Part shown: piece after piece, positions 1 through 7,330 of the stretch
Numbering within the stretch: position 1 is the stretch's first letter
How the letters are laid out: each line of letters opens with the position of its first letter
Assembly (NCBI GenBank): GCA_003339415.1
Contig: PDHQ01000724.1
Span: 1 to 10,314, forward strand
DNA length: 10,314 nt
Source: Ophiocordyceps camponoti-saundersi (nom. inval.)
Lineage: Eukaryota; Ascomycota; Sordariomycetes; Hypocreales; Ophiocordycipitaceae
Direction of reading: 5' to 3'
The notes under the pieces: model-generated
The model's input: only the letters and a program-made list of their open reading frames with translations
Told to the model about the DNA's origin: nothing
Database searches by the model: none
Program-made: the position numbers and the translations under genes

Positions 1-120
1 AAAAGTATTATCTTTAACTTTTTATTAAAAAAGAAGTAAAATAGCTAAAAATATAAAAAAAGTACTATTTAGAAGCGCTTTTAATAAGGTTTTTTTTAAA
101 AATATAAAAAAAAAAATTCA
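1..120. repeat. Low-complexity A/T-rich sequence
   Basis: Almost only A and T with short homopolymer runs. There is no open frame and no recognisable motif. It forms the outer edge of the left RIP-type block and resembles 10190-10314 in composition, though I see no clear sequence identity between the two. Confidence 0.7.
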
Positions 121-124
121 CGCT

Positions 125-300
125 AGTAACTAATTTTTTAGTCTTTAGTTAGTTACTAACTAACTAAAGACTAAAAGTAACTAACTAAAATTAGTTACTA
201 TAAGGACTTTAGTTAGTTAGGACTTTTTTTAGTCCCTAAAAATAAAGACTTTAGTTAGTTAGTCCGGACTAACTAAAAAAAGACTAAAAAGTCACTGATT
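125..300. repeat. Array of TTAGT/ACTAA palindromes
   Basis: The stretch is built from repeated TTAGTTAGT and ACTAACTAA words in both orientations. Positions 136-155 and 157-176 are perfect 20-nt inverted arms around the single base 156. Positions 255-276 are a perfect 22-bp palindrome centred on TCCGGA. Further half-sites lie at about 198-224 (TTAGTTAC and TTAGTTAGG). No coding potential is visible. It could be subterminal repeats of a transposon that later suffered RIP, or a self-paired satellite; the sequence does not decide. Confidence 0.7.
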
Positions 301-1560
301 AATTTTAAACCCTAAAGATACTCGATAGCCGGATATATTATTTTTATTAGTATAGGCCCCGTATATTAGAAATCGAAACGGCAGACGCTTATAACGCTAT
401 CGTTAACGGAGGCTAAATTTATTAATTTAACGTTTATAAGTATAAGCCTAATTTAGATAAATAAGATTTTTAAGAACTTAAAGCTACTATAGTAATAGAT
501 ACTTATAATTATATTTACCGATAGCTTTAACGCTAAAGCTATCGCTTTTAATAAGTTTAAAGTAGCCCGAATAAGGTATATTAATATATAATATAAATAA
601 GTTATTAATCGCGTAGAAAAGCGATTTTTTACGATCTAGTATATTAGCATAGCTAATATAGCTATAGATAGCCTTATAAAGCTTTTATAGCGTTTCTAAT
701 ATGCTAAATTTATCTATATATTATATTTTTCTAACCCGAAGATTACGATCTTACCCTCTAAGGCTAAAAATAATATAAAGGGCAGCCCTCGTGCGCTATT
801 AGATAAGCTTAGGGCGCTTAATAATAAAGCCCGCGATACCCTTATGCCTCCCGATAACGATAGCACTAATACCGAACGAACTAATTAATTAAATCGAAAA
901 ACTAATAAATAATATAGTATAAGATTTCTATTACCGGGGGATCCTATACCTAAAAGGGGGATCTTAAGGAAGAAGAGTAATTAACGTTACGCTATAGCTA
1001 TTAATTAAGATAGGACGGATAGTTTTAGAAAAGTAGGTATCGATTAAGAGAGGATAGATAAGGCATATCGCGATTATTAGCCCTATCGTTAGCCCGGCTT
1101 CGTGCCGCTACCGATCCCGTAATATATACCCTTTAATACGCCTCTAAGCGATTATTATAGCCTTAAGAGTATTAATAGTAAGCACCTTTAGGCCCCTTAC
1201 TATTAGATATATTAAATCGCATAACTTTAGTAATATTTCCCTACTAAGCGATACGAATAACGATACCTCTCTCTATATATATATATATTACCGTAAGGCT
1301 TATAGCCTATCTTTAGCCCCTAGCCTAAAGAGGAATTTTCCTTTAAATTAGGCCTCTTAATACCCTTTATATAAGCGTTTTAACCTTCTTAATAGCTTAG
1401 ATTAACCTATTTAAGGCCCCTTAAGAGTAGCTTAGAGAGGCCTATTCTTACTATTTTCTACTATTTCCTTTACTAATCGACCGATCTAGAACGGAATAAC
1501 CCTATCCGGAACCTAATTTAATCTCTTAGATCTTATTTTTATTGCGTTTTTAAGCTATTT
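301..1560. repeat. RIP-degraded repeat block, left
   Basis: Composition is dominated by TA steps, and CpA/TpG are nearly missing: from 384 to 647 I find no CA and no TG, while CG occurs repeatedly. That pattern is the classic product of fungal RIP acting on a duplicated sequence such as a transposon. All frames are interrupted. A (CT)n(TA)n microsatellite lies at about 1267-1290. The purine tract and LTR-like start just downstream suggest the block was the interior of an LTR retrotransposon, but no pol motif is legible, so the family is left open. Confidence 0.75.
700..885 (+). pseudogene. Possible RIP-killed ORF relic
   Basis: In this frame 62 codons run without a stop between TAA at 697 and TAA at 886, which is unusual for such AT-rich DNA. 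The reading has a mixed, protein-like composition (for example ALLDKLRALNNKARDTLMPP) rather than the I/L/Y/N/K bias of the other frames. Bounding stops of the TAA/TAG type are what RIP makes from CAA, CAG or TGG. I cannot assign a family. It may be a fragment of a retrotransposon gag- or pol-like gene, or chance. Confidence 0.3.
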
Positions 1561-1681
1561 AAGCCCTCTGCCGGCCCTTTGAGAAAAGCCTAAAAACGCT
1601 ATTTTTGCTATTTTGTTATTTTCCGCGCTTTGCGGCACGGGATGACTATTTTCCGCTCGTTTGAGCGGGCCTAAAGGGGGG
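1561..1681 (+). repeat. RIP-block edge: hairpins and polypurine tract
   Basis: CA/TG steps return here and GC rises. Two small hairpins follow the same TATTTTCCGC word: CCGC/GCGG at 1623-1635 and CCGCTC/GAGCGG with a 4-nt loop at 1653-1668. The segment ends with a purine run, AAAGGGGGG, at 1673-1681 that directly abuts TGTTG at 1682. A purine run against TG is how the 3' end of an LTR-retrotransposon interior normally meets its 3' LTR, where the run primes plus-strand synthesis. The assignment is inference, because no second LTR copy is in view. Confidence 0.4.
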
Positions 1682-1870
1682 TGTTGAGGGGGTTCACGTG
1701 ACCAGCCCCGCTAGACCTCGCCCACAGGCACACAACCTAGCCTAGCCATCCTAGCCTAGACCTAACACACATAATACACACACATCAGTGCACCCACCCG
1801 ATGGCCTGTGCCCACCTTGTGTCACCATACCTACCTAGTAGGTACCTACCAACTAGGTAGGTACGTACCC
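1682..1870 (+). mobile_element. Putative LTR 5' fragment (TGTTG start)
   Basis: The segment starts TGTTGAGGGGG right after a purine tract and continues with CCTAGCCTAG words (1736-1745 and 1750-1759) and CCTAGGTA-type inverted repeats (1828-1863), which I associate with fungal LTRs and AT-rich spacer DNA. I see no matching CAACA end before the coding region, so the LTR would be truncated or end indistinctly. The right boundary given is arbitrary. The alternative is ordinary promoter DNA with a fortuitous G-run. Confidence 0.35.
1828..1863. repeat. 12-bp inverted repeat, CCTAGGTA type
   Basis: TACCTACCTAGT at 1828-1839 is the exact reverse complement of 1852-1863. The 12-nt loop itself contains the palindrome GGTACC. 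It could extrude as a cruciform or mark an LTR/MITE remnant. It lies about 410 bp upstream of the F-box start codon. Confidence 0.75.
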
Positions 1871-2272
1871 CACTCACCACCTACTACCTCTCTCTCTCAG
1901 GCAGCGTGACAAAGCACTTCAACTTCACTCCACCATCCATCATCTCACGCGTCACGACGACGAAAAGCAAGTGGCGAATCTTCACCAACTGGGCTCGCTT
2001 TTGCGGGCGTGCTATCACGACTTCTTCTGCTGTATCTGCTGTATCTGCTGTATGTTCTTCAGCTTTGCCCCCTCTCTCACGTACCGTCTTCAACTAATGT
2101 ATGTTCATGCAGCAAAAGTCACCCGCAACCAGGCAAATTCACGTCCTCGACTACCTACCTACCCAAGCAAGTTTCGATACATCTTTGACACTTGTCTCGA
2201 CGGGCTGCTACATCCTCGTTGTCCACGGATAGCTTCGGTCGTCACGCAGACATAGAGAATCATCTCGCAGAG
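1871..2272 (+). promoter_or_regulatory. Promoter/5' leader region of the F-box gene
   Basis: There is no gene here. The stretch has pyrimidine-rich runs (CTCTCTCTCTC near 1887-1898), a threefold perfect 9-bp repeat CTGCTGTAT at 2027-2053, and a CTACCTACC run near 2150-2163. Two overlapping upstream reading frames start at ATG 2052 (ends 2255, 67 codons) and ATG 2101 (ends 2232, 43 codons). They would matter only if transcription starts upstream of them. No TATA box convinces me, and a 5' UTR intron cannot be excluded. Confidence 0.4.
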
Positions 2273-4626
2273 ATGGATAAGCTCGTCAAAAGCGGACGCG
2301 CTCTCTACGCCGGCCGCGAGTTCAAAAAGGCTCTCATCAACTTCACCCGCGTGCGACTGGTTCCTCTCCTCCCTTAATCTCCCTCCACGCTCACCTTTAG
2401 CAACATAGGCCATGCATCTGTGCCCTTGCAATATGAATCGCAAACGGAAGCGATGCTCCTGCAAGGACTATGAAGCCGTCGTCAACCGCGACGGCTCCAT
2501 CTATGAAGAGGCCATGTTCAACTGCTCGTGTGACGCGTCTAAGCTCTTTTCCAAGTGTCAAGACCTTTTACACATAACCGCGCTTGACTCTCGCGCCGCC
2601 TCATTCGAGGCATTGGAGGAGTTGGACCGCGCAGAGGCTGATGCCAAGTGGATGCTTGAGCTCGCCCCTAGCCTTCCACAAGTACAATGCTCCTTTTGCG
2701 CCCCGGACGACCGTTGTGCTTGGCTGACTATGTCAAGGGCTATCTACGCCTTGGGAAAATCGCCCGTTTGAGAAAGAATTCCTGGCTCGCCTGGAAGATT
2801 TATAGCGCCGGCGTTGAGGCCAATAAGCATGCTCCCCTGGAGTCTTCTTACCACCTTCAAGTATGAACCACCCTCCGGTATCCCCGCACTTGGCCCTGGG
2901 CTGACCAATATGGATCAGAAATTGAAGGATTTCCTGAAGCCACTTCAGATGCACTTCACGCGAAAGGACCCCATGAACCTGCCTTTGGAGATTATCCACG
3001 AGATCTTCTTCAGCGTAAACGTCGTCGACTTGACGTATGTTGACGTCGTATTCTAACAATTCTATTGTAACTTGCTGACCCAGTCCCAAAGGAAATGCCT
3101 TCGCGTGTCCAAGACCTGGAAGCATATCCTGACAAGCGGCCAAAGCCAACGCCTTTGGCGCCAGCTCGTCTTTCTTGAGCCTCCGCCTCGTACGCTCTCG
3201 GCCCGAGCAATCAAGGCACTTGTCGGACGCTCCGGCAACACCGTGCGGCGCATCGTCATCAGGGATCTGAACAAATTCAAGCTAAACCATGAAAAGCTCA
3301 TCGCACTATTGTGGCACTCGCGAAGTCTGGAGCATCTCGATATCACCTATGCGTGGGGGGCAGTCGCCCTATTTCCTTACCAGCCGGGCTCCTACGAGAA
3401 CCTCCGCTCTTTGACAATGGACACGCGTCACGAACACCATACGTGGTCGTCAAGTCAATTTGAGGATCCCGCAAATTTTCTGCCCATTTCCCGCGCCCCG
3501 AGAGAAAGGACTCTTCTGCCCATCGAACTCGTCTCGTGCGCCGCCAGCTGCCTCGAGCATCTTGACCTCTTTGACATACCCCTGGGGTGGACGTCTGGCG
3601 ACCGCATTCCCAACTTTCCCAGGCTGAAGACGATACGGCTGCAAATGGAACATTTCTCTCGCGACATGAGCTTCCCCATTGTGCGTTGCCCCCCCCTCCC
3701 CCTTTCCCGGGTTCGTCGTCGTGTGCTCGAAGACACTGACAGATGTCTAGTTCACCCTGGCCAGTAAGACTCAGCAGCTCGAACAGCTGTGTGTCAACAA
3801 GATGTTGCTCACATACAATGACAGTCAACTGTCGCAGCCCGGCTGGCACGATCTGTGGCTCAACCTCAAGGCCTTTGTCTTTCGGATGCCCTCGATCACA
3901 AGATCTATTGACCCCTTCGAGACAGTCATGTGCATCATGCTGTTGCACAGCATCCAGCTAGGCAATGGCTTCCGCCATCTCGATCTGCATATCCCTTACG
4001 AGAATCGCGGCGGACCGGAGAACCATGGTTTCTTCTTGTACAGCGTCAGAGAGTTGGGCTCGATGAACGGGGCGCTCGCGGAGGTTGTCAGTCGCATGCC
4101 GTACCTGCAGCAGTTCTCGAACCTGCGCTCGCTCAGGCTGGAGAAGCTGTCGCAGGACCCCTTTACGATGCGGAGCATGTTGCAGGACGCCATAGCCGGC
4201 GGCGAGTTTCGCGAGTTTGACATCGTCTTCCCCATCAGCGGTCTCAACGACCCCCAAGGCGAGTCTTCCGCCCAACACCTGAGGCGCTACGACTGGCTCC
4301 GCGGTCTCCGGTCGCTGCGCTACATCGGCCTTTCGCGTTTCTTCTTCACCCGCTACGAATGCGCCCTCGAGGAAAACCCACTGCCGGCCTTCCTCGCCTC
4401 CTTCCCCAACCTGGTCGCGGTCAGCCTCCATCCCGAGTTTATGCCGTCAGACGACGCTTACCTTCTCTGCTTGCGCATCATGTCGGAGACGTCGGTCAAG
4501 ACCCTTTACCAGACTTGCGTCAGCGGTTCGGTCATGGATAGCATCTCGGCTCGGGGTGCCGATCTTGGCGTCGAGGTCGTTTGCGGTCGGCAGCCGCGTC
4601 AGTGGCCTGTTCCGCTGGAGGAGTAG
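2273..4626 (+). CDS. TPR / F-box / LRR-like protein (684 aa)
   Basis: Six exons join in frame: 2273-2350, 2409-2681, 2738-2860, 2919-3034, 3092-3680, 3751-4626, stop TAG. Residues 4-32 form a good TPR (ALY.G.F.KAL..F..AM.L.P), split by intron 1. Residues 84-117 and 118-145 look like two further TPRs. Between the first two lie three CxC motifs (C31/C33, C42/C44, C65/C67) plus C76 and H81. An F-box follows at about 175-222 (NLPLEIIHEIF, then KCLRVSKTW and LWRQLVF). The remainder carries irregular leucine-rich segments (LEHLDI, LEHLDLF, LRSLRLEKL) and ends in a WPVPLEE tail. F-box proteins bind Skp1 and bring substrates to SCF ubiquitin ligases; the LRR-like part would select the target. M1 is the first ATG in this frame. 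Architecture recalls fission-yeast Pof3 (TPR/F-box/LRR), but I do not claim orthology. Substrate is unknown. I see no defect. Confidence 0.9.
2351..2408 (+). other. Intron 1 of the F-box gene (58 nt, phase 0)
   Basis: Donor GTGCGA, branch-like GCTCAC near 2389, acceptor ATAG. Using the earlier TTTAG at 2400 would put exon 2 in a frame that stops quickly. The acceptor at 2408 gives R26|A27 and completes the first TPR motif, so it is preferred. Confidence 0.8.
2682..2737 (+). other. Intron 2 of the F-box gene (56 nt, phase 0)
   Basis: Donor GTACAA, branch GCTGAC near 2723, acceptor CAAG. Splicing links LAPSLPQ to GYLRLGKIA, which restores a TPR-like helix pair. Confidence 0.85.
2861..2918 (+). 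other. Intron 3 of the F-box gene (58 nt, phase 0)
   Basis: Donor GTATGA, branch GCTGAC near 2900, acceptor ATCAG. Without removal the frame meets the TGA inside the donor at once. Splicing gives HLQ|KLKDF ahead of the F-box. Confidence 0.85.
3035..3091 (+). other. Intron 4 of the F-box gene (57 nt, phase 2)
   Basis: Consensus donor GTATGT and branch GCTGAC at 3074-3079. The nearest CAG (3081-3083) lies only a few bases past the branch adenine and would shift the frame. The next AG, in CAAAG ending at 3091, keeps the frame and rebuilds an F-box of normal spacing (VVDLTKCLRVSK). Confidence 0.8.
3681..3750 (+). other. Intron 5 of the F-box gene (70 nt, phase 0)
   Basis: Donor GTGCGT, pyrimidine-rich interior with C-runs, branch CACTGAC near 3734-3740, acceptor TCTAG. 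The intermediate ACAG at 3742 would change the frame. The join gives SFPI|FTLASKTQQ and continues open to the stop. Confidence 0.85.
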
Positions 4627-5265
4627 TAGTTTTGGGGACGTGTCACGGAGGCGCGACGATGGTTCTTCTTGTCTTTACCTTTTGACCCCTTTGACCCCCC
4701 TGTTTTTTTGCCCTTTTGCTTTTATGTCTGTTGTTTTTGTTGCTTTGCTCTTGTGTCTGTTGCTTTGATTGTTTCTTTTCTGGTTTTTTAAGTCGTCTCT
4801 TGTTGTGCTCTCGTTGATTTGATGTCACCTGGCAGCATTTTCCGTCCATCAGAGGGTGGATAAGGAGAGCAGGGCGAAGGAAGCAAGGCGAATAAGGCGA
4901 ATACAGGGAGAAAGGGCGAAGAAGGGGAGGAAAGGCGAATAAGGAGAGAAAAGGCGATTAAGGAGAGAAAAGGCGTGCAAGGGGAGAAAAGGCGTGCAAG
5001 GAGGCTACGAATGTATCGAGAGCTCCAAAGTCGATGCAGATAAAACGCCGTAAATGCTCAATTGTAGATCACTGTACAGAACATAACCCAGGCTCATCCG
5101 CCGTCTATGATGAAAACCCCCAGACCCGTCTTCCCCTACATGTCGAATCTAGAGCAAGATGCAAAATAAAAAGGACAAGGAAGAAGAGGGAGAACAAGAA
5201 TGAACAACAATGACCACCTCCCCATTTACGCCGCACGAAAGGCATCCCGTCATCAAGTTACAACG
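4627..5265. other. Intergenic region between convergent 3' ends
   Basis: No gene. About 4680-4805 on the + strand is T-rich, as expected for the F-box 3' UTR and cleavage region. 4856-5007 is purine-rich with a minisatellite. About 5010-5265 is unremarkable and would hold the 3' UTR of the minus-strand kinase gene. The open frames here are shadows. No strong terminator-like or polyadenylation hexamer stands out on the expected strands. Confidence 0.6.
4932..5007. repeat. 19-bp purine-rich minisatellite, about 4 copies
   Basis: Units start at 4932, 4951, 4970 and 4989. The first three are full 19-mers of the form AAGGCG(AAT/ATT/TGC)AAGG(A/G)GAGAA, and the fourth decays at its 3' end. Looser copies of AAGGCGAA/GGGAGAA words reach back to about 4860. 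Units 1-2 and 3-4 share their variant bases, which fits stepwise duplication. Confidence 0.85.
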
Positions 5266-7198
5266 TCATTCGCAAGCAGGTTCGCCGAGCGGATTGCCTC
5301 CTCCTCCTCCTCCGCCGAGGTCAGCCTGTGCGAGACCGAGGGCCCTCTTAGCAGCGAGGAGGAGCTCAAAGGCTTCGAGCTTGACCTCTACACGGAGGTA
5401 GCCGAGCCAAGCTGCGAGGAGATTGAACGCGTTCGAAGGCCAGAGGAGGGATCCCCTGGCGGCGATGCAATCGAGCTGTTCGTAGAAGACGGTGCGGGCG
5501 CAGTAGCGGGCGAGGATGAGAAAGGTGCGGATAGGACCGTGGCGGGTCTTGAGGTTCTCGTCCAGGCTTCGGGTGAGGTCGTTGGTCTTCAAGATGAGGA
5601 GGATGATGCGCGGCACGCGGCTCAGCATCTGGACGAGGTCTACGATGAGGCCTTCCTGCAGGGCGCCGCTCATGGACTGCTCCTCGTCGGCGGAGCGCGT
5701 CTCGAGGATGGAGCCCCGGCCGCTGATGACGCTGAAGTCGCGGCCGGTGATGGCGGAGGCGAACAGGGGAAAGTCTTGGTCTCCGATGCCGGCCACGTCT
5801 CGGGAGTAGCGGCGCATGCGGTCGACGTCGCCGTCGATGACGGCCAGCCATAGCTTTGCGTACGACCGGCGAAGCGGGAGGGGGATGTCGCGATAGAGGC
5901 CGTGGTCGTAGAGGATGACGTCGAAATTGGGGCCGGACCGGAAGAGGTGGTTGCGCCGGGAGTCGTTTTTACGGATCGCGAGGTTGCCTCCGTGGGGGTC
6001 GCAGTGAAGGGGAGCGCCGTCGCCGAAGATCATCTCGTTGAAGATGCGGGCGAGGGTGGCGGCCACCTCATCTCTGTCGATGCCGTTGCTGTCGAGGTAT
6101 TCGAGGTCATCTGGCCGGCAGCCGGATTCGCGGGCCATGACGAGGATGCGCTTCTTGGCCCAAATGACTTGCGGAATGATGAGAGGCAGGGCGGGGACCT
6201 TTTCAAAGTGAGCCTTCATGCGCCGCGCGTTCTCGGCCTCCTCCTGAAAGTCGAGCTCCTTGGGGAGGGAGAGCTCCATCTCGGAAGAGAGCCATTCCAG
6301 GTCATACTCGGGAAAGAAGCGCTTGAGCGTCGAAAAGGTGAACTTTGTAAGGGCGAGGTCGAGAGGAGCCCAGGTCTGAAGATCGGGATGTTGCACCTTG
6401 ACGGCCACCCTTCGGCCCGAGTCCTTGATGGTGGCGAGGTGAACCTGAGCTAGGGAGGCGGCGCCGATGGGCTCTTGATCGAATTCGGAGAAGTAGTCGC
6501 AGAGCTCTTTGCCGGTATCTCGACGGAACATGTTTTGGATAGATTCGAAAGAGGAGACGGGACATTGGTCCTGAAGCGGGATGAAGGTCGTCGTCCACTC
6601 TGGCGGGAGGAGATAGTTCATGGCGCTCTGGGGGGAGGGGAAGAGAAGGGATGTCAGCTTCTTCGCGTATGCATGGATATGCCGATAGAGGATTGCTTTC
6701 AAGGTTGATTAGCGTATTATATCCATACCAGATGCTGTCCCAATTTGATGAAGATGCCGCCATTTTTCTCCAAGACGCGAAGGGTTCGTTCAGCGCAGCG
6801 TTTATGGCAGGCCTTGAGCATATCGCCACCTTGGTCATCGGCGGCCGCCTTGGCATTGAGAGTGGTGCGATAACTAGCAATGAAGGGGGTCAGTCAATCC
6901 AGCCAAAATAGGAGGAAGAAGAGGCGAGGCTCAACTCGTTGATGCAGATGACGAGGGCGGTGGCGACACGACCAGTACGTTCGGCAGCCTCGTAGCCGCT
7001 CTTGATGTCGTCTGTAAAGGCCAGGGCCGTGCCTGCGATGCCGACAGCGCCGGTAGAGGCGAATAGGAGAGTTCTCCTGGAGGAAGGCCTGCCGCGGCCT
7101 CGTCGCGCAAGGGTCGACGACCATTTCGAGGCCGGAGCAGGACCGGCGACGATACGTAGACGACGGGTGACGGCGCGAGTCACGGTCCACGTCTTCAT
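5266..7198 (-). CDS. ABC1/ADCK (UbiB-like) mitochondrial kinase, Mcp2-like (589 aa)
   Basis: Three exons read on the minus strand: 7198-6936, 6873-6729, 6627-5266, stop TGA. The first 42 residues are rich in R, S, T and A with no acidic residue, as in a mitochondrial presequence. A hydrophobic segment at about 43-61 could anchor it in the inner membrane. ABC1 hallmarks follow in order: KLGQ at 131-134, the Ala-rich loop GAASLAQVH at 191-199 in place of a Gly-rich loop, VAVK with K213, ELDFQEEAE from 260, HCDPHGGN with D346 and N351, and DHG with D377 in place of DFG. All ATP and metal ligands expected of the family are present. Family members support mitochondrial lipid or coenzyme Q homeostasis. 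Layout best fits the yeast Mcp2/human ADCK1 branch rather than Coq8, from memory of sequences. The C-terminus ends in a seven-glycine run. Convergent with the F-box gene, no shared operator. Confidence 0.92.
6628..6728 (-). other. Intron 2 of the kinase gene (101 nt, phase 0)
   Basis: Donor GTATGG, branch AGCTGACAT near 6659-6652, long pyrimidine tract, acceptor CCCAG. Splicing joins KLGQHL to SAMNYLLPPEW, the continuous KxGQ region of the ABC1 family. It is the longest intron in the window. Confidence 0.9.
6874..6935 (-). other. Intron 1 of the kinase gene (62 nt, phase 2)
   Basis: Unusual donor GTTGAG, branch GACTGAC, acceptor GCTAG. The join rebuilds codon GAT across the junction and gives ICIN-D-YRTTL. 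Reading through instead reaches a stop at 6890-6892. Confidence 0.85.
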
Positions 7199-7330
7199 TT
7201 CGTCGGGAATCGAGGCGAGCGACAGTGACGCTGCCTCTGACGATCATGATATCATAGTATGTATGTATGTCTAAGAGAGAGGGAGAGAGAGGGAGGGAGA
7301 GAGAGAGAGAGAGAGAGAGAATTTGTGGGT
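7199..7330 (-). promoter_or_regulatory. CT-rich promoter side of the kinase gene
   Basis: Upstream of the start codon at 7198, the coding strand carries a polypyrimidine tract of mostly CT dinucleotides (7273-7321, purine on the + strand) and a short (TATG)n-like run at about 7257-7270. CT-rich tracts are common just upstream of fungal transcription starts. The ATG context on the coding strand is GACGAAATGAAG. No TATA box is evident. Confidence 0.45.

Noticed and set aside
303..316. AAACCCTAAA resembling a telomere repeat
   Set aside because: Only one unit is present and it is not in tandem with TTAGGG; it is expected by chance in this sequence.
2733..3149. Minus-strand open frame over F-box introns 2-4
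   Set aside because: It spans several introns and exons of the sense gene and has no recognisable motif.
3343..3948. Minus-strand open frame across F-box exons 5-6
   Set aside because: It crosses a well-supported intron of the opposite gene and has shadow-type composition.
3958..4431. Minus-strand open frame opposite F-box exon 6
   Set aside because: It is the complement of a GC-rich exon and reads as a shadow with no domain.
4643..4849. Minus-strand lysine/glutamine-rich frame in the intergenic region
   Set aside because: It is the complement of the T-rich 3' UTR of the F-box gene, and the composition alone explains it.
5200..5853. Long + strand open frame (217 codons) opposite the kinase gene
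   Set aside because: It is antisense to the third kinase exon and rich in E, D, G, A and V as expected of the complement of a GC-rich coding strand. The minus-strand frame carries clear kinase motifs.
5902..6453. + strand open frame (183 codons) opposite the kinase gene
   Set aside because: It mirrors the kinase coding sequence, with no family motif and no splice structure of its own.
6618..6702. Kinase starting within intron 2 (frame begins at 6702) as a 478-residue protein
   Set aside because: That start lies in the intron; it would lose the KxGQ motif, presequence and membrane segment, all of which are restored by two upstream exons.
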